Shown piece by piece: positions 34,880 through 48,900 of a stretch of DNA of 64,000 bases. Position 1 is the first letter of the stretch. The number at the start of each line of letters is the position of its first letter. The position numbers and the translations under genes were made by a program. Below the pieces are notes generated by a model that saw only the letters and a program-made list of their open reading frames with translations, did not search any database and was not told the origin of the DNA. Origin of the DNA: Aradus depressus (Eukaryota > Arthropoda > Insecta > Hemiptera > Aradidae); assembly GCA_963662175.1 (NCBI GenBank), contig OY759219.1, positions 43,213,175 to 43,277,174 of the forward strand. The letters are read 5' to 3'.

Positions 34880-35636
34880 AAAAACGTTTAATCTTTATCG
34901 AAAACCTTCGCTATTTGATCTGATTAGAATTCTCTGTAATATTTCAGATTCATTTTATTGATCACAGCTTGGGTTTTAAAAGTATAGCTAAATAGAAATT
35001 GTATTTATATATATATTTTTTTTTTAATTGTAGGATATTATTTATTTTATTAATTAATCATAATCCTCTTCATGCTTCTTCTTTGTTTTCTTGCTATCGT
35101 ACTGAAACAGAAAAAGAAAGCATAACTTTAATAATTGAGAAAGAAATATTAATTTCCACATAAGTTTAATCAGTGACCCAGATGAAATATTTTTAATAAT
35201 TTGAAAGTACCTTTCATTTTAAAACCAAAGCAAAAGTTATTTTTTAAATACCGTCACTGGTTTGGAAGAGGTTTGAAGTTAGGTTTCAGTCGAAAACAGG
35301 AAAATATCATATTTCTTGGTCTTCTAACGTAAATAATTCGGAAACAGCTGAATAATCCACACTAGTTATAACTATAAATAGAATTGAGAGGAAACCTCAT
35401 TATGAGAGCTATAGTTATGACACGAAAATGAAAACTCAATGAATTTATGTAAATATATTTATTTATTTATTTTTATATTTAACAATCTCATATTTCTCAA
35501 CGCTCAAATAATTCAAAAACAGTGGGGAAAAAGAACAAATTGGAAGGTAACCAATCGAAAGCTCAATACATTTCCTAAATAAGATCTTCTGACTTGCCTT
35601 CAAAACCACTACAATATTGGACAGTTTTATGAGCTT
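34880..35636. other. AT-rich DNA, nothing recognised
   Basis: No frame, terminus or shared repeat seen. Confidence 0.4.
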
Positions 35637-36420
35637 TTAAATGAATATCGTAACTTGAGATGATTTTTCAGACATTTCTGAGATTTGTACATTAGAAAAT
35701 AGAAAAATGTCGAGGGGGGTACGGCGGCCATGGAACAGTTCTCCTCCACCAATCAATGTAGAATAAGTTTCATCCAAGAATTGTCTAATTGCCGAAGTGA
35801 AATGGGATGGGGCGCCATCTTGTTGAAATATCTTATGGGCTCTTATCCCCAAATTGATGTCCTCCAAGTATCCGGGCAAGATTTCCTGAAGGAAATGCAT
35901 ATAGGAAGCTCCATTCAAATGAGTAGCCCAACTGGACCCACGGCTCCGTCCACACACTAACGCAGAATCGTCGTTGGAAGCTATGTTGACGTAGCGGTGA
36001 ACGTTGTTAACGTTGAACACCCCCTCCCTGGTGGACAATGACCATATGGAGCGGCCACCATCTTCAAGATCGTCGTGTAGCAACCAAAACTACACTGGGT
36101 CCGCTATTCGGTCCAGTCCCTGCTCCTGTAGGAATGGATCTCCTCTGGTCGATTAGCTGCCAGACCATTAGGAGACGTCAGCTTCAACATCGATAGCACT
36201 GGTCCAGTTTTCAGGATCTTCAACCACACGGCGGATGATGCGACAGAGGCCTCTCTCTGCAAACTACCTCTTTCAGTCAGGTTTTGATGTATCCTGATGA
36301 TGGTTAAACGAGTATGGAGGATATGCCTGGATATAGACGATAATATTCTCGTCGAGACACCTCAGCTCAGCGTTCCCATTGCAAAACCATAGGGTATTCT
36401 AGATTTGGCATGGTGAGCCT
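35637..36420 (-). pseudogene. Decayed DDE transposase (Tc1/mariner-superfamily type)
   Basis: The longest frame (36083-35637) reads HLNGASYMHFLQEILPGYLE, then INLGIRAHKIFQQDGAPSHF and IRQFLDETYSTLIGGGEL, ending RRTPLDIFLF. The FQQDGAPxHF motif carries the second catalytic Asp; TPLDIFLF is the decayed third motif region. The first Asp block and the N-terminal HTH are out of frame or absent in 36083-36420. No TIRs identified. Confidence 0.75.
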
Positions 36421-36650
36421 TCTAAAAAAAAAACAGTTTCTCAAAAACTGTTTTGTAGAGCTATCATTAAATCATGTTATTAAACTTCGTATCGGGAGGA
36501 AGCCACTTCGTGAGCTAAAATCAGAGAATCTGTACTGCTTCAGTAAAAGAACCGAAGGACAGACATTTTTTTTTTCTTTCGAGTATACCATATCCAATTA
36601 TTATTGATCAAAATTTAATTTTTTACATTATATTAGAGTAAATAATATCA

Positions 36651-36953
36651 TTATGGGACAAGACGGATGAACAAAGATGCAACAGGATCCTTGCGGAGCC
36701 AGGAGCTGAGCGGGCACGATACTTCCCAAATAGGTCTCCAGATTCTTGTACCCCTCAAACTCTCCACTCCAGTTACCTGCTCCAGAAGCCGCTCGAACTC
36801 CTTGAGAGCGTCCTCTTTGGCCACTTCGTCCTCGACTGGGGCCATCACTGCCTGAGACCCCCTCGCTTCCAGCTCTTTCTGCTTCTGCGCCAGGCGGATC
36901 TCTCGGTACCTCTGATCTAGCAGTTTTTCACGTTTCGTTTCTCTGTCCAACAC
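36651..36953 (-). CDS. DNAI2: DNAI2-like terminal exon
   Basis: Starts after GTTTCAG with VLDRETKREKLLDQRYREIR, the charged helix that follows the propeller in DNAI2, then a lysine/glutamate-rich stretch to FERLLEQ. After that the reading frame continues to a TAA at 36651 with residues that do not resemble the family. A good donor (CAG/GTAACT, exon end 36777) falls exactly at that point, so the true coding end may be in a further exon that I could not find. Confidence 0.75.
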   Translation of the reverse strand: MLDRETKREKLLDQRYREIRLAQKQKELEARGSQAVMAPVEDEVAKEDALKEFERLLEQVTGVESLRGTRIWRPIWEVSCPLSSWLRKDPVASLFIRLVP

Positions 36954-39900
36954 CTGAAACAACCGGAAAAAAAATTACCCCCAAATTTTCATATTGTTCA
37001 AAAATAATAAAATAACCATGATATAAAAGTGTTTCATACAATAGAACATTACTTCATATTTAACTTTCAATTAACTACTAAAAAAAACTGAAATCGAACA
37101 TACCACGGAGGAATAATCACCGAAAAACGAAATCAATTGAGAGACGAAATTCTCGCGCAAAATAGAATTTTTCGATTTCAAATGTAAAAATCCGGGCGAA
37201 GCCCTTTTCGGTTTACCATCGAACTCCACTTTTTTTGAGCCGTTTTTTTCAGTGTTCTAACGTACAAACTTCCTTCGACTTTTTTTTGATAAAAATATTC
37301 ACAGCTGTTGTTGTCTACAAAAAGGCTAGAAAAAATCCTTGAATTCAATTGAAATCTATTTAAAGTATTAATATATTCATAAAGAACATACGAGGTGAGA
37401 AGTTACTGATAATTATTAAAACACTAACTGAGTTTTTTATACAGATATGCCTGACTCAGCTCAGTTTTTGCAAACAGCAGAATGTATTGCACACCTAGTT
37501 ATTAAACGTCGAATACAATATCCAATATATAATATATATTATAAAGCTAGAAAATCTCTGCCATGAGACCATTGAAACAATCTGTTAAACGTTTAAAAAA
37601 TTACCTCAAAATCAAGGAAATGCTTCAATATAATTAATAAAAAGATGTTTTCAAAGGTCTCGTGGCCGATACCTTTTAGCTACAAAATTTTCATCATGAA
37701 GAAGAAAATATCAATTATATATTGTGTCCTATATAATAAGAAAACATCTCTAACTATATAATAAGGTCCTAGTTAGACGAATTAAGGGCGTATGGGACCA
37801 AACATTTTTAAATTAAGAGTCTTGGTACAATCACAGCTCAAGATTGGAAGCTACAGGCATTCGCTTAACTTCAATAAGAGGAGAAAGTGATAGAAAGAAG
37901 AGACAGTAGAGCTAGATATAGGGCCCACCGCAATAAAGTTAAGCCTATCGTCCTTCTCCTGCTCTATGAAGTGGTTGGACAACTCGAGGAGGTAGAGACT
38001 CCCGGAGTCTCCTGCAGTCGCCAGGATCCGCCCGTTGTTGTGGTAGGAGAGGCTCCTCAGAGGTTTCTTAGACACCTGACAAAGTATACATCATTCCATA
38101 CAAAGCAATACATGATATTGCATTATAAAAAACAGTCTTATTCACGTTTTCAAGACAGATATTTTTTGTATTTACAATAAAAATGTAGGAGGCGTTAAAA
38201 ATTAAAAAAATAAAGGAGACATTATAAATAAAATAATGAAGAAGTTGATTGGCAACTTATGACAAAGTCAAATGTCAAAGACTATTTGATGAGTTAGATA
38301 GGGCATTTATAGCATTACTTTTGTGGATATCATAGGGTTTGCGCAATTCTGTAGAAGGTCCCAGGCGTCCACGTGTCCTGAGGTCCTGGAGACGATGAAC
38401 ACAGAGTTCCTGGAGGGAGACCATCGCCCCGCAGTCAGCTTACCCTCCTGGCTCCTAGAGAAACAGAAAACAAGCAACCACACCATTAAGGTATATCGAT
38501 ATATTACATCGATAATATTCGAGAACTTTGTTAAATCTAATGACACCTTTGCTCCTCTGGATATTAGCACCAAGAAATTATCGGTCGGTTGATATATGAA
38601 GCTTTTTTAAGTAGAATCCCGGATAACTCAAACTAACGATTGCAAAGAGGACAAGTAAATGTTCGGATTCATGGGACATTTTGAGAAGTACACTTACACA
38701 TCAATAAAATATTATTGACCATATACATATGTGTACGTAGTTGTTACATCACTCTTCTGAAGACAATGGACTGCAGTTAAGTCTCATTCCTCTCCAGCTG
38801 CCTCTGTCAAGTCTAGGAGACGACTGAAGAAATGGAAGGACCCTAACCAGGAGGACTGCCGATGAAATAACTAGAGAAAACAAGAAATAACGGATTTTGT
38901 CTCAAAATAAATAAAAACATGTGTACCCTGAAACCTATTCTTCAATAAGCAGATTCAAAATATAAAGTTTGGTTGAAAAATAAGTTAAGCAATTTTATCG
39001 TGATGATGACCATTCGTCTGTAAATGTCTGTAAGTGTGTATATGAATGAATGCATGAATGAATAATTGTATTGCTTATAAAGAGGAGGATGCAAGGAGTC
39101 CGATACAGAATTATAAATACACAGATTCAATAACTGATAACAAAAAGAACACACAAAATAATTAAAACAAAAAAACAATATATAAGGTTAGGTTAGGTTT
39201 TATGACTCATGCCCGGGCTTTAACAACGAGGTCATATCGCCTACTACCAGAGCGCTCTTTCGTCACTCTGGTGGACATGAGCTCGACTCTACTGTGAGAG
39301 TCCTAAATTTTGCCTACCCTAAATTTTTATTCACCTAGGGTAGGGGTCTTTAACGAGTACCTGACATCGCACAGGCTCGGGACCATCGCTTAACGTCCCA
39401 TCCGAAGGACGGCGTGCTTAAGTTTATTTTACCTCCCAGATAAAATAAACTAAGGGCCTCGGTCGGGCTACGAACCCACGACCTTGAGCTCAGAAGTCAA
39501 GCACGCTTACCACTCAGCTACCGGCGCCCTCAACAACAATATATAAGTATTAAAAATGTTAAAATAAAAATTAAAATAAAGCCACAGGTAACTTTAGTCT
39601 TTTAGAATTTTTCTTAACTTGAAGCTTGTTAGGACAAACAAATAAATATGATGAAGCTTCTGTTCATCTGAAACTAATAGTAAGTTGTGGAGATGTGCCT
39701 GTTTCTGAGAGAAATCTACCGGAACATCTCCCAAATAGCCAGGTATTTGTCTCTAATCATGGCATAGATTGAGCAGTCTATCAGAAAATGGGCCACGTCA
39801 TCCCTCTCCCCCAGAGAACACAACCCACAACTAATCTCAGGAACTCATGTTTTTCGTTTCTTATATAAATCCGTGTTCCCTTTTTCCCTGCTAACCGAGG

Positions 39901-42900
39901 CTGGACAAGCACTCTTAGCTTGTTTATATGGCTATGAAGGCGGGTATGTGGTTCTATGATCCTCAGACTGCTGACATCCCGGTAATAAATATTAAACCTC
40001 GAGTTCAACACCGCAACAACGTCTTTACTGATCAGCCAGTTCCGAAAACCCGTCGTTAGTCTGTTGTGATTTTCGGAGACTATGTCTACATCCTGACTGG
40101 CCCACACGTCTTCCGCGTCTATCCTAGTAAGGAAGCCCCCAAGTTGAGCCACCCAGTTGAACGGCAAGGAATACCTTGTATCTGTGAATATGTGTATATT
40201 TCTTAATTTTTTAGCAAGAACTATACAAAAAATGCACTGACAACGGTTGAACTGACATGTAAACATAAAAAATAAAAAAAAATAAGAAAAATGACGTGAA
40301 ACACTTGGGAAATAACACGTAATAGATCTTGCCAAACTCTCTGTAACCTTCTTCGGGGTTTGTGAGAAAATTTGTAACTCATTCGTGTATAAATAAATGT
40401 ACATATAGGTTAGGTTAGGTTTTATGACTCATGCCCGGGCTTTAACTACGAGGTCATATCGCCTACTACCAGAGCGCTCTTTCGTCACTCTGGTGGACAT
40501 GAGCCCGACTCTATTGTGGGAGTCCTAAATTTTGCCTACCCTAAATTTTTATTCATCTAGGGTAGGGGTCTTTAACGAGTACCTGACATCGTACAGGCTC
40601 GGGACCATCGCTTAACGTCCCATCCGAAGGAAATGTACATATAGAAATGTTATAATGGCTACAAGCTATAAACGATTTGTACGAGCTTTTTTTACATATT
40701 AATTAATTATAGATTGATTTATAAAGATTCATAAACACATAAGCTCGAGCGCGGATTTGCGAGATTCGGAATCTCGGGACTCCGATTTATAGCTTTTCTG
40801 TTCTTTTGCTTGTTTGTTTGACTGCTTCCCATAAAAGATTACCGCATATATCCGATATTCGGTTCTAGTTCCAATACTTTCAATATCGTATCCCTTCTCA
40901 AAGGTTACAGTTAATGTTGTTCTTATTCTATCAGAAGTCCCAAAGAAAGATTTCACATTTGGTAACTTCTCTATTTATTATTCATTTTGAAAATGATTTT
41001 GGAACATGTTATGTATAGTTTTACATACCAATATTATATTTATTACAAGTTTCCGCAATATTTCCGCAGTCCTCAACTTATAAACCTTTGACCGACTATT
41101 TATCTTTCCTTATACTACGATACTTATAGCTGGAGAAGATGTGTAGCCACTAACTTGCACCAAATGATGGGAGACTCCTTGCAATCCTCAGAGAATATCT
41201 TGAATGCCCAGTCGCCGGTGACCAGGAAGTTCTTCAGATAGGAAGGGTTGCGCTCGATAGACTTGACAGGACTCACGTCGTAGTAGAGTTTCACAGGAAG
41301 CTTCTCTGCCATATTCTTACCTTTTCTGTTTCCAACGAACACGTGACCATCCTCCGTCCCCACCTCATTGACACAAAAAACAATTATAGGTTAGGTTAGG
41401 TTTTATTACTCATGCCCGGGCTTTAACTACGAACTCATATCGACTACTACCAGAGCGCTCTTTCGTCACTCTGGTGGACATGAGCCCGACTCTACTGTGG
41501 GAGTCCTAAATTTTGCCTACCCTAAATTTTTATTCATCTAGGGCATGGGTCATTAACGAGTACCTGACATCGTACAGGCTCGGGACCATCGCTTAACGTC
41601 CCATCCGAAGGACGGCGTGCTTAAGTTTATTTTACCTGCCAGATAAAATAAACTAAGGGCCTCGGTCGTGTTTCGAACCCACGATCTTGAGCTCAGAAGA
41701 CAAGCACGCATACCACTGAGCTACCGAGGCCCTCAAAAACAATTATATATTTAAAAAAAATATTTTTATAACTTGTTTTTTTACATGGGTTTAGACAACC
41801 CGTTAAAGGTAGTTATCTAAAATTTTCAATATGGCGCACATGCGTGCAGATCCTCTAGGACGCATCGTTTTTCATCCAGAAACATGTAATTTGGCACGGA
41901 AACAGAGTAAGATAGCCCAGACACGATTTTTTTTTTTTTTTTTTTTTCTTTTTTTTTTAAACTTGGTTATGAAGAAAAATATGGTTCAAATCAAAAGTAA
42001 TATTTTTCAAAAAATACAAATAGATTGATAATCAAATTTCCGAAATGGCGTCCGCCAATGATGGTAATTAATTTTCAAAAGACGTATTCTACGCATATAA
42101 TTTGTCTTATTTAGAAGTTTCTAGAATCATGTAACTTTAAGTTTCGAACAAAGAAAGTAATATTCCAAACCTGCTTTTTAGGATAAGAGATTGTTGGTCA
42201 GTTTCAGGAGCCAGGTGAGGGTTGCAAAAAGACAACGTAGAATGTAATTGTGTATTCCCATATTGGAATTGTGATAGAACCAACAATAACAAAACTACAT
42301 AATAGCAAAAAAAAATAAATATATATATACAACTATATACATACCATGAATTTGGTGGGTATTGTTGGTTCAAATTCAAGTGTTGACACACCAACAGCAT
42401 TTGAAATGCTGGGCTCTTCCGAAAAATCCATTATAATCGATTCAATTGGCTCGCGAAAATTGCGTATGTCGTACCACACAATCTGAAGGTGCATATAATT
42501 TTTTTAAATTTATTAATTATTGGTATCAAATTCATAAATTATAATACATTTTGTTATGTTGGTTACCGTTCCATCAGTTGAGCTGGCAAAACATTCGAAG
42601 CCAGATTTTGAGTTGATCCAAATGATGCAGCTGGGTGGATCCCGAAACGTTTCATAGAACCCGCTGTAGGCGACAGGGGTCGGGTTGTACCTCGTGTCCC
42701 AGTAGCACAACTGGGGGTACAACATTCAGTTACCAAAATGTTACATTTATACAAGGGGCTGTGACCCGCCCTTGCGCCACCAATTCACAACCTTTCATGC
42801 AATTCAAACACTTGCATCATTGCAAGATATTGCAATACATTTAATTGGTTGAAATTATGATTTAGCTTCTTGCTCGTATTAGAGATAATGTCTTTCCCGG

Positions 42901-45900
42901 GCAATGCCGGGTACTACAGCTAGTAGATTAAATTAGTTATACAGTGAAACCTCTCCATAGGGGATATCATCGGGTCTACCGTTTTTGTCCTTTATCGAGA
43001 AGAAAAAAATAAAATAAAAAGGTTGATTTGAAAAAAAAAAAATACACAGTAAAAATTAATAAAATATAATTATAAATATGTTCTAAATCTTTCGAGCCAA
43101 CCATCTGACGCTTTGAAATTTAAAATCCCCGATATTTCGACGACTTCGGGTGTCTTTTCCTGTATCGTAGAGCCAGAAACGAAGATTTTTGGCTCTTATT
43201 CGGCAAAACCATTGAAACAATGGCGATCAATTTCGATTTTTTTTTGTGAAAGTCCTTTTTGTTTATTTATTTCCATGTTCCTGCCATTTTTGTAAAAGTT
43301 CAATCCTTTCTTTTACAATGGTCGCGATCTGCGTCTTTCCCACCCTAAACTTTGCCGCTAAGTCCCTGATGCTGGGCTTTTCTCAATTATAAACTTTAAT
43401 TACTTCTATTTTATTTTTGAGCGTTAGCCGAGTTCTGTTTTGAGTCTTGGTCGGAAGCGAACTGAATAAAATCTTGCGAAATACGAACAAAAACGAAAAA
43501 TGAAATAGTGTTTCTTTTGATTCTGATGTCCTCGAATACGATTTTTTTTCATGACTACATAACTGTGAGAAAATAAAAAATCAATAATACAACAGATAAT
43601 AGATAATATTATAAAAGTTGTATACCTGACCCGTCATGAGACCTCCAAGTATAACTTTGTGCATTTTTCTATTGTAGCTGAGAAGAACAGTTGGGAGCCG
43701 GGCGTCTATTGTCATAAATGGGGTGTTGACATAGTCTGCGAAGTTTTATACAAAAATTGTAATTAGTACTTGATATAAATAGTATGAGCGCAGTTAATAT
43801 ATAGTATTATTTTTAATGATATTGTTGATTCATTTTGAGAAGGCAGATGAGGCAAGGATGGCCGTGCACTCCCCTCCCTCCCTCCCCCTTATCACTGTAG
43901 TCGTTCTGTATGGAATCAGTGGGAATGTTACTCAAGAGGTAATGAGCTGCTCACTGAATACATCTCCCCATCAACCAACTGAAAACGTATAGAAATACTC
44001 ACTAACGTCCCATATGTAGCACTCCGTGTCGCAACAGTAGTCGTTGCGTTGGTAGGTGAGGAAAGAATGGGCCACAGCTACGTGTACACCTTCAATCCTC
44101 TCCCAGCACAGGTTCTGTATGGGCCGGGTCCGTGGGGGCAGGAACCTGTCCTCACAACACAATAGTTAATTAGTATAGTTGCTATAGGCGAGGACACACA
44201 AGACATACACATCCCTTATTGCCGATGTCTACCTATCGTTGTAATTGCTGACCAGACGGAGGAACAGAGAGCCCTGGCTGACGGGAGTATCCCAGTCCGG
44301 TGGGGTGAAGTACGTCTCGTATATATTCATACTGTTGTTCTGGTTGATACACCGCAACACTTTCTAAACAACACAAACGACAACATCCCTTATTGCACAT
44401 GCCTACCTGTCGTTGTAGTTGCTGACCAGACGGAGGAACAGAGAGCCCTGGCTGACGGGAGTATCCCAGTCCGGTGGGGTGAAGTACGTCTCGTATATAT
44501 CCATACTGTTGTTCTGGTCGATACACCGCAACACTTTCTAAACAACACAAACGACAACATCCCTTATTGCACATGTCTACCTGTCGTTGTAGTTGCTGAC
44601 CAGACGGAGGAACAGAGAGCCCTGGCTGACGGGAGTATCCCAGTCCGGTGGGGTGAAGTACGTCTCGTATATATCCATACTGTTGTTCTGGTTGATACAC
44701 CGCAACACTTTCTAAACAACACAAACGACAACATCCCTTATTCATACACCACATGTACATATATCATAACTAGGAGTAACTTTTTAATAGAGCCAATTCT
44801 CTTGTAAATAAAGCTAAGCTCTAAAAAAATTACAAGAGAATTGGAGTTGTTCTTTTAAATCTTCTTCTCTACGTGATATCTCCGTACTACGTCCAATAAA
44901 TACTGCATTGTAGCTCCAATGGAAACTGAAAATTTTCTACTTTTCCAGGAACGTCTGGATCACTTACACAGAGTTACTCGGCTAATTAATAAATATTATA
45001 TTTCGTAAAATCATGAGGGGAAAACGTGTTTGCTATAATAAAATAAAGATAAATGTGTAAAAACAAATTTATAATATAGATTTGTTTTTACACATTAATC
45101 TTTATTTTTATCTAATTTTCAAAGAGTTAAGGATAAATAGAAGGGCTTTCTCGAGTGAGTTGGGAGTTGGGATGAGTCTAGCGGCCACTACTCCATAACT
45201 CAAATTATTTGAGGGCGCCCGTAGCTCAGTGGTGTGCGTGCTCACCTACTCAGTTACAGATCTTGGGTTCAAAACCCGGCCGAGGCCCTTAGTTTATTTT
45301 ATCTGGGAGGTGAAATAAACTTAAGCATGTCGTCCTTCGGATGGGACGTTAAGCGTTGGCCCGAGCCAGTACAATGACAGGAATTCGTTAAAAGACCCCC
45401 CTACCCTAGGTGAATAAAAATTTAGGATAGGCAAAATTTAGGACTCCCATGGTAGAGCCGGCCCATGTCCACCAGAGTGACGAAAGAGGACTCTGGTAGC
45501 AGGCGATATGACCTGGTAGTTAAAGCCCGGGCATGAGTAACAATAACAAACGAATTATTTCACTTGTACCTAATCATGTTCCTCGTACATTATATCGAAA
45601 AGTATTATAAACAAATGATGTGGCAAATTAAATCCGTATTAAAATGGTCCATACAAGTTAAAAATTCATCTAACAATTTCTAAGATACAAAAGTCAAAGA
45701 ATGTTATGGTAAATAAAATTTCCCTACAAACTATATATAGTGGAAAAACACGTTTTCTGTGCACTAGATCAAACTAATCTATATAAAAATTCTTCCAGGA
45801 AACGTCTCTAGTTTCGATATAAAATCTAGTTTTTTTATGCTCAGTTCTTATATACATTTTACTTTTTATCTCTATAAGAACAAGGCGTGAAACGATGAAA

Positions 45901-48900
45901 AAGGTTATCACTAAAATTCGGCTAAACATAGCCTTAATAAAATTTATCAAAGGTTCATGTCACTAAAAACCAAAACGTGCAACCAAAAAAAAAAATTATT
46001 AATCCGTGGGTGTATGAGTGTTACACTTTCCTTGTAACTAGTGATTGTCCGAAACTATTATATCTGAAAACACTAAAATGGATACACTATCTATGTACCG
46101 CTGGTAATACCTACTTATACAAACGTGTAATCATATTAGCTAACTACAAATCCTAGAAATGGTGAAACGATATCCCTTCTTTTTTTTCAATTTGGTTTGA
46201 ACAACAAAACACCATTTAACAAAAATAAAATAAATACTATGAAATGAATGAAACTTCTGAAGTTAAATTCCAGAGTAAAAACTGAAATTAACGATACTAA
46301 ACACAATAATACTATGACGAACTAAATTCAGAAGTAAAAAGCAAAACAACTTATAAAATTTATAATTTTGATACATGAAAGCATATTCATGCAAGGTTGA
46401 AAGCAGGAAAGCTGAAATCGAGAAACGACAGTGGACAAACTGAAGTACGCCATGCACTATCAAACAATGCCGGTTTTCATGTCTATGGAAATACATAGCA
46501 ACTAACCTTAGTGATACCGGCAGGTTATTGCAGTGTTGCCAGATGCATTTTGTACCACATTTTGGGAGTTCAATCCACAATCCGCATTGACCGATGCGGA
46601 TTCCGCATTTTCCATTTTTCAGTTCAATGAAAAAAAAGAACATAAAAAACAAAACTGACCAAAGGAAATTCATAATAAGTGAATTCATCAAAAAAAAAAA
46701 AAAAAAGGAAGAAACCGACTGTTTTTGGCACGAAGTATGATAAATTAAAATACATTTATATAATTAATCTTAAATTTTGTAACAAAATTCTAATAAAAAC
46801 ACCTTTTTAATATTTTATAGTTGTTCATCTACAAGAACGAGATTGGTGAAAAACCTTACGCAACACTATGAAGCTTCGCTTTGAATGCTTTGTCTCTTCC
46901 CATATCAAACGCCGATTGTGAGAGGATATTTTCTAAAGTCAACAACATAAGGACGAAGAAGAGGAATCGCCTCATGACCCCACCATCAATGGAGTCCTGT
47001 TAGCTGATCAAGCAGTCCGGAAACTTGGCGGTTGTTGCGTTAATTTCAAACCTACTACATCAATGGCAAAAAATATGACAAGCAAACATCGACATCACAT
47101 GAAAACCCGACGGTTGAAACAGTCAATTCGCTTGAAGGAGGCACAAATGAAAATATTTTGTCTGGTTTCGAATCTTGTGACGATCTGTCAAGTGCTATCT
47201 TAAATTGCCTAATCTGAAATTGCACAATCTAAAATGTTGATTATTTCGTACGTATAAGAACCAACATTTATTTACTGAAATTTAAATAAATCATATTTTT
47301 CTATCTATATTCTTCTATCTTTTTTGAAACACTGGTCAGTTTTGTTATTTTTTTTTGTTTTTGTTTGTTTGCTTTTTTTAAAACACTGGTCAGTTTTGTT
47401 CGTTTTGTTTTTTTTTTTTGTTATTTTTTTGTTAAATAGACTATTGATTGTATATTTTAAAAATTCCGCATTTTTTTGGTTCATTCCGCAATTTCAAATG
47501 GTCGAATCCACAATCCCTTGTTCCAGATCTGGCAACACTGGGTTATTGTGATGTTTGGTTATCGCTCAACAAGTGTTACTTTAGAACACGTAATGCTGCA
47601 CTAGAAGGGCCACATTTCTTTTCTTTCGAATAATGTTATCTAATTACTAATGAATTTTTATTTTTATTTTATAATATAGTAAATAAAACCGTTATCAGGC
47701 AAGAAAGATGATCAGTTAATGGTTTTACTAATTTTTAGTAACTTACGTAACAGCACCAGTAGCTCAGAGGTAGCTTGCTTGTCTACTGTGCTCGCAGGTT
47801 CGAAACCCGGCCAAATCCTATTTTTTTTTTATCAGGAAGAAAAAAAAACTTGAGTACGCCATCCTTCTGATGATAATTAAACGACAGTCTGGAGCCTGTG
47901 CTATGCCAGGTGCTCTTTAAAGACTAACATTTAAGACTTGTACAGTAGAGTCGCGCTCATCACCATCAGCTCAGGAAGTAAGAAAACTTATTATTCATGA
48001 ATGTATAAAGAAATGTAACGAACCTGAGCGAAGGAAGGCATAACTTGGAGTAGGTGCTCGTCCATGGAGAGTCTCTTGAGGTACCTTTCGACAGCCTCTG
48101 TGTCGAACAGCTTAAGGTCTTTGGGGAATCCTCCCACAGTGTGGTTCAGCTTCATCGTCTTGTAAGGCACCTTATCTGTCACTTGCTGTAACACAACACA
48201 CCCATTAGTAGCAGATCCATGGATCAGACGTAACTTGGAGGAGGTGCTCGTCCATGGAGAGTCGCTTGAGGTACCTATCGACAGCCTCTGTGTCGAACAG
48301 CTTAAGGTCTTTGTGGAACCCTCCCACAGTGTGGTTCAGCTTCATCGTCTTGTAAGGCACCTTATCTGTCACTTGCTGTAACACAACACACCCATTAGTA
48401 GCAGATCCATGGATCAGTCATAACTTGGAGGAGGTGCTCGTCCATGGAGAGTCGCTTGAGGTACCTATCGACAGCCTCTGTGACGAACAGCTTGAGGTCT
48501 TTGGGGAACCCTCCCACAGTGTGGTTCAGCTTCATCGTATTATAAGGCACCTTATCTGTCACTTGCTGTAACGCAACACAACTATTAGTAGCAGATCCAT
48601 GGATCAGTCATAACTTGGAGGAGGTGCCTTAATTCGCCTTTTGGTGGTAACGAAACTGTAATGAATGATTGATGAACTAATCGACTCGTTAATAATACGA
48701 CTATCAGTAAACCTAGCATGTCCTTATGAAGAGGGTCAGATTTTATACGGACAAAAATCACTAATGGCGAGTACTGCCTTACACACTATAGTGTCTCATA
48801 CAATACAGTTGTTATAGTGTGTATATAATGCATTAGATAGAGTGAGTCCTCCGCAACTGAAGAAATATACAAAATTGTATACATTTCAAGGTTGAAAAAA

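Noticed and set aside
39187..39200. Interstitial telomere (TTAGG repeats)
   Set aside because: Only two to three units, always at SINE tails; no telomeric array.
44233..44760. 175-codon minus-strand frame with three protein repeats (CCLESVAVYQPEQQYGYIRD)
   Set aside because: It is a shadow frame running through the three exon-3 copies and their introns; the correct frame gives the DNAI2 block CINQNNS.
46263..46691. 142-codon minus-strand hydrophobic frame
   Set aside because: It crosses the hAT left border and its 8-bp duplication, so it cannot be an evolved gene.
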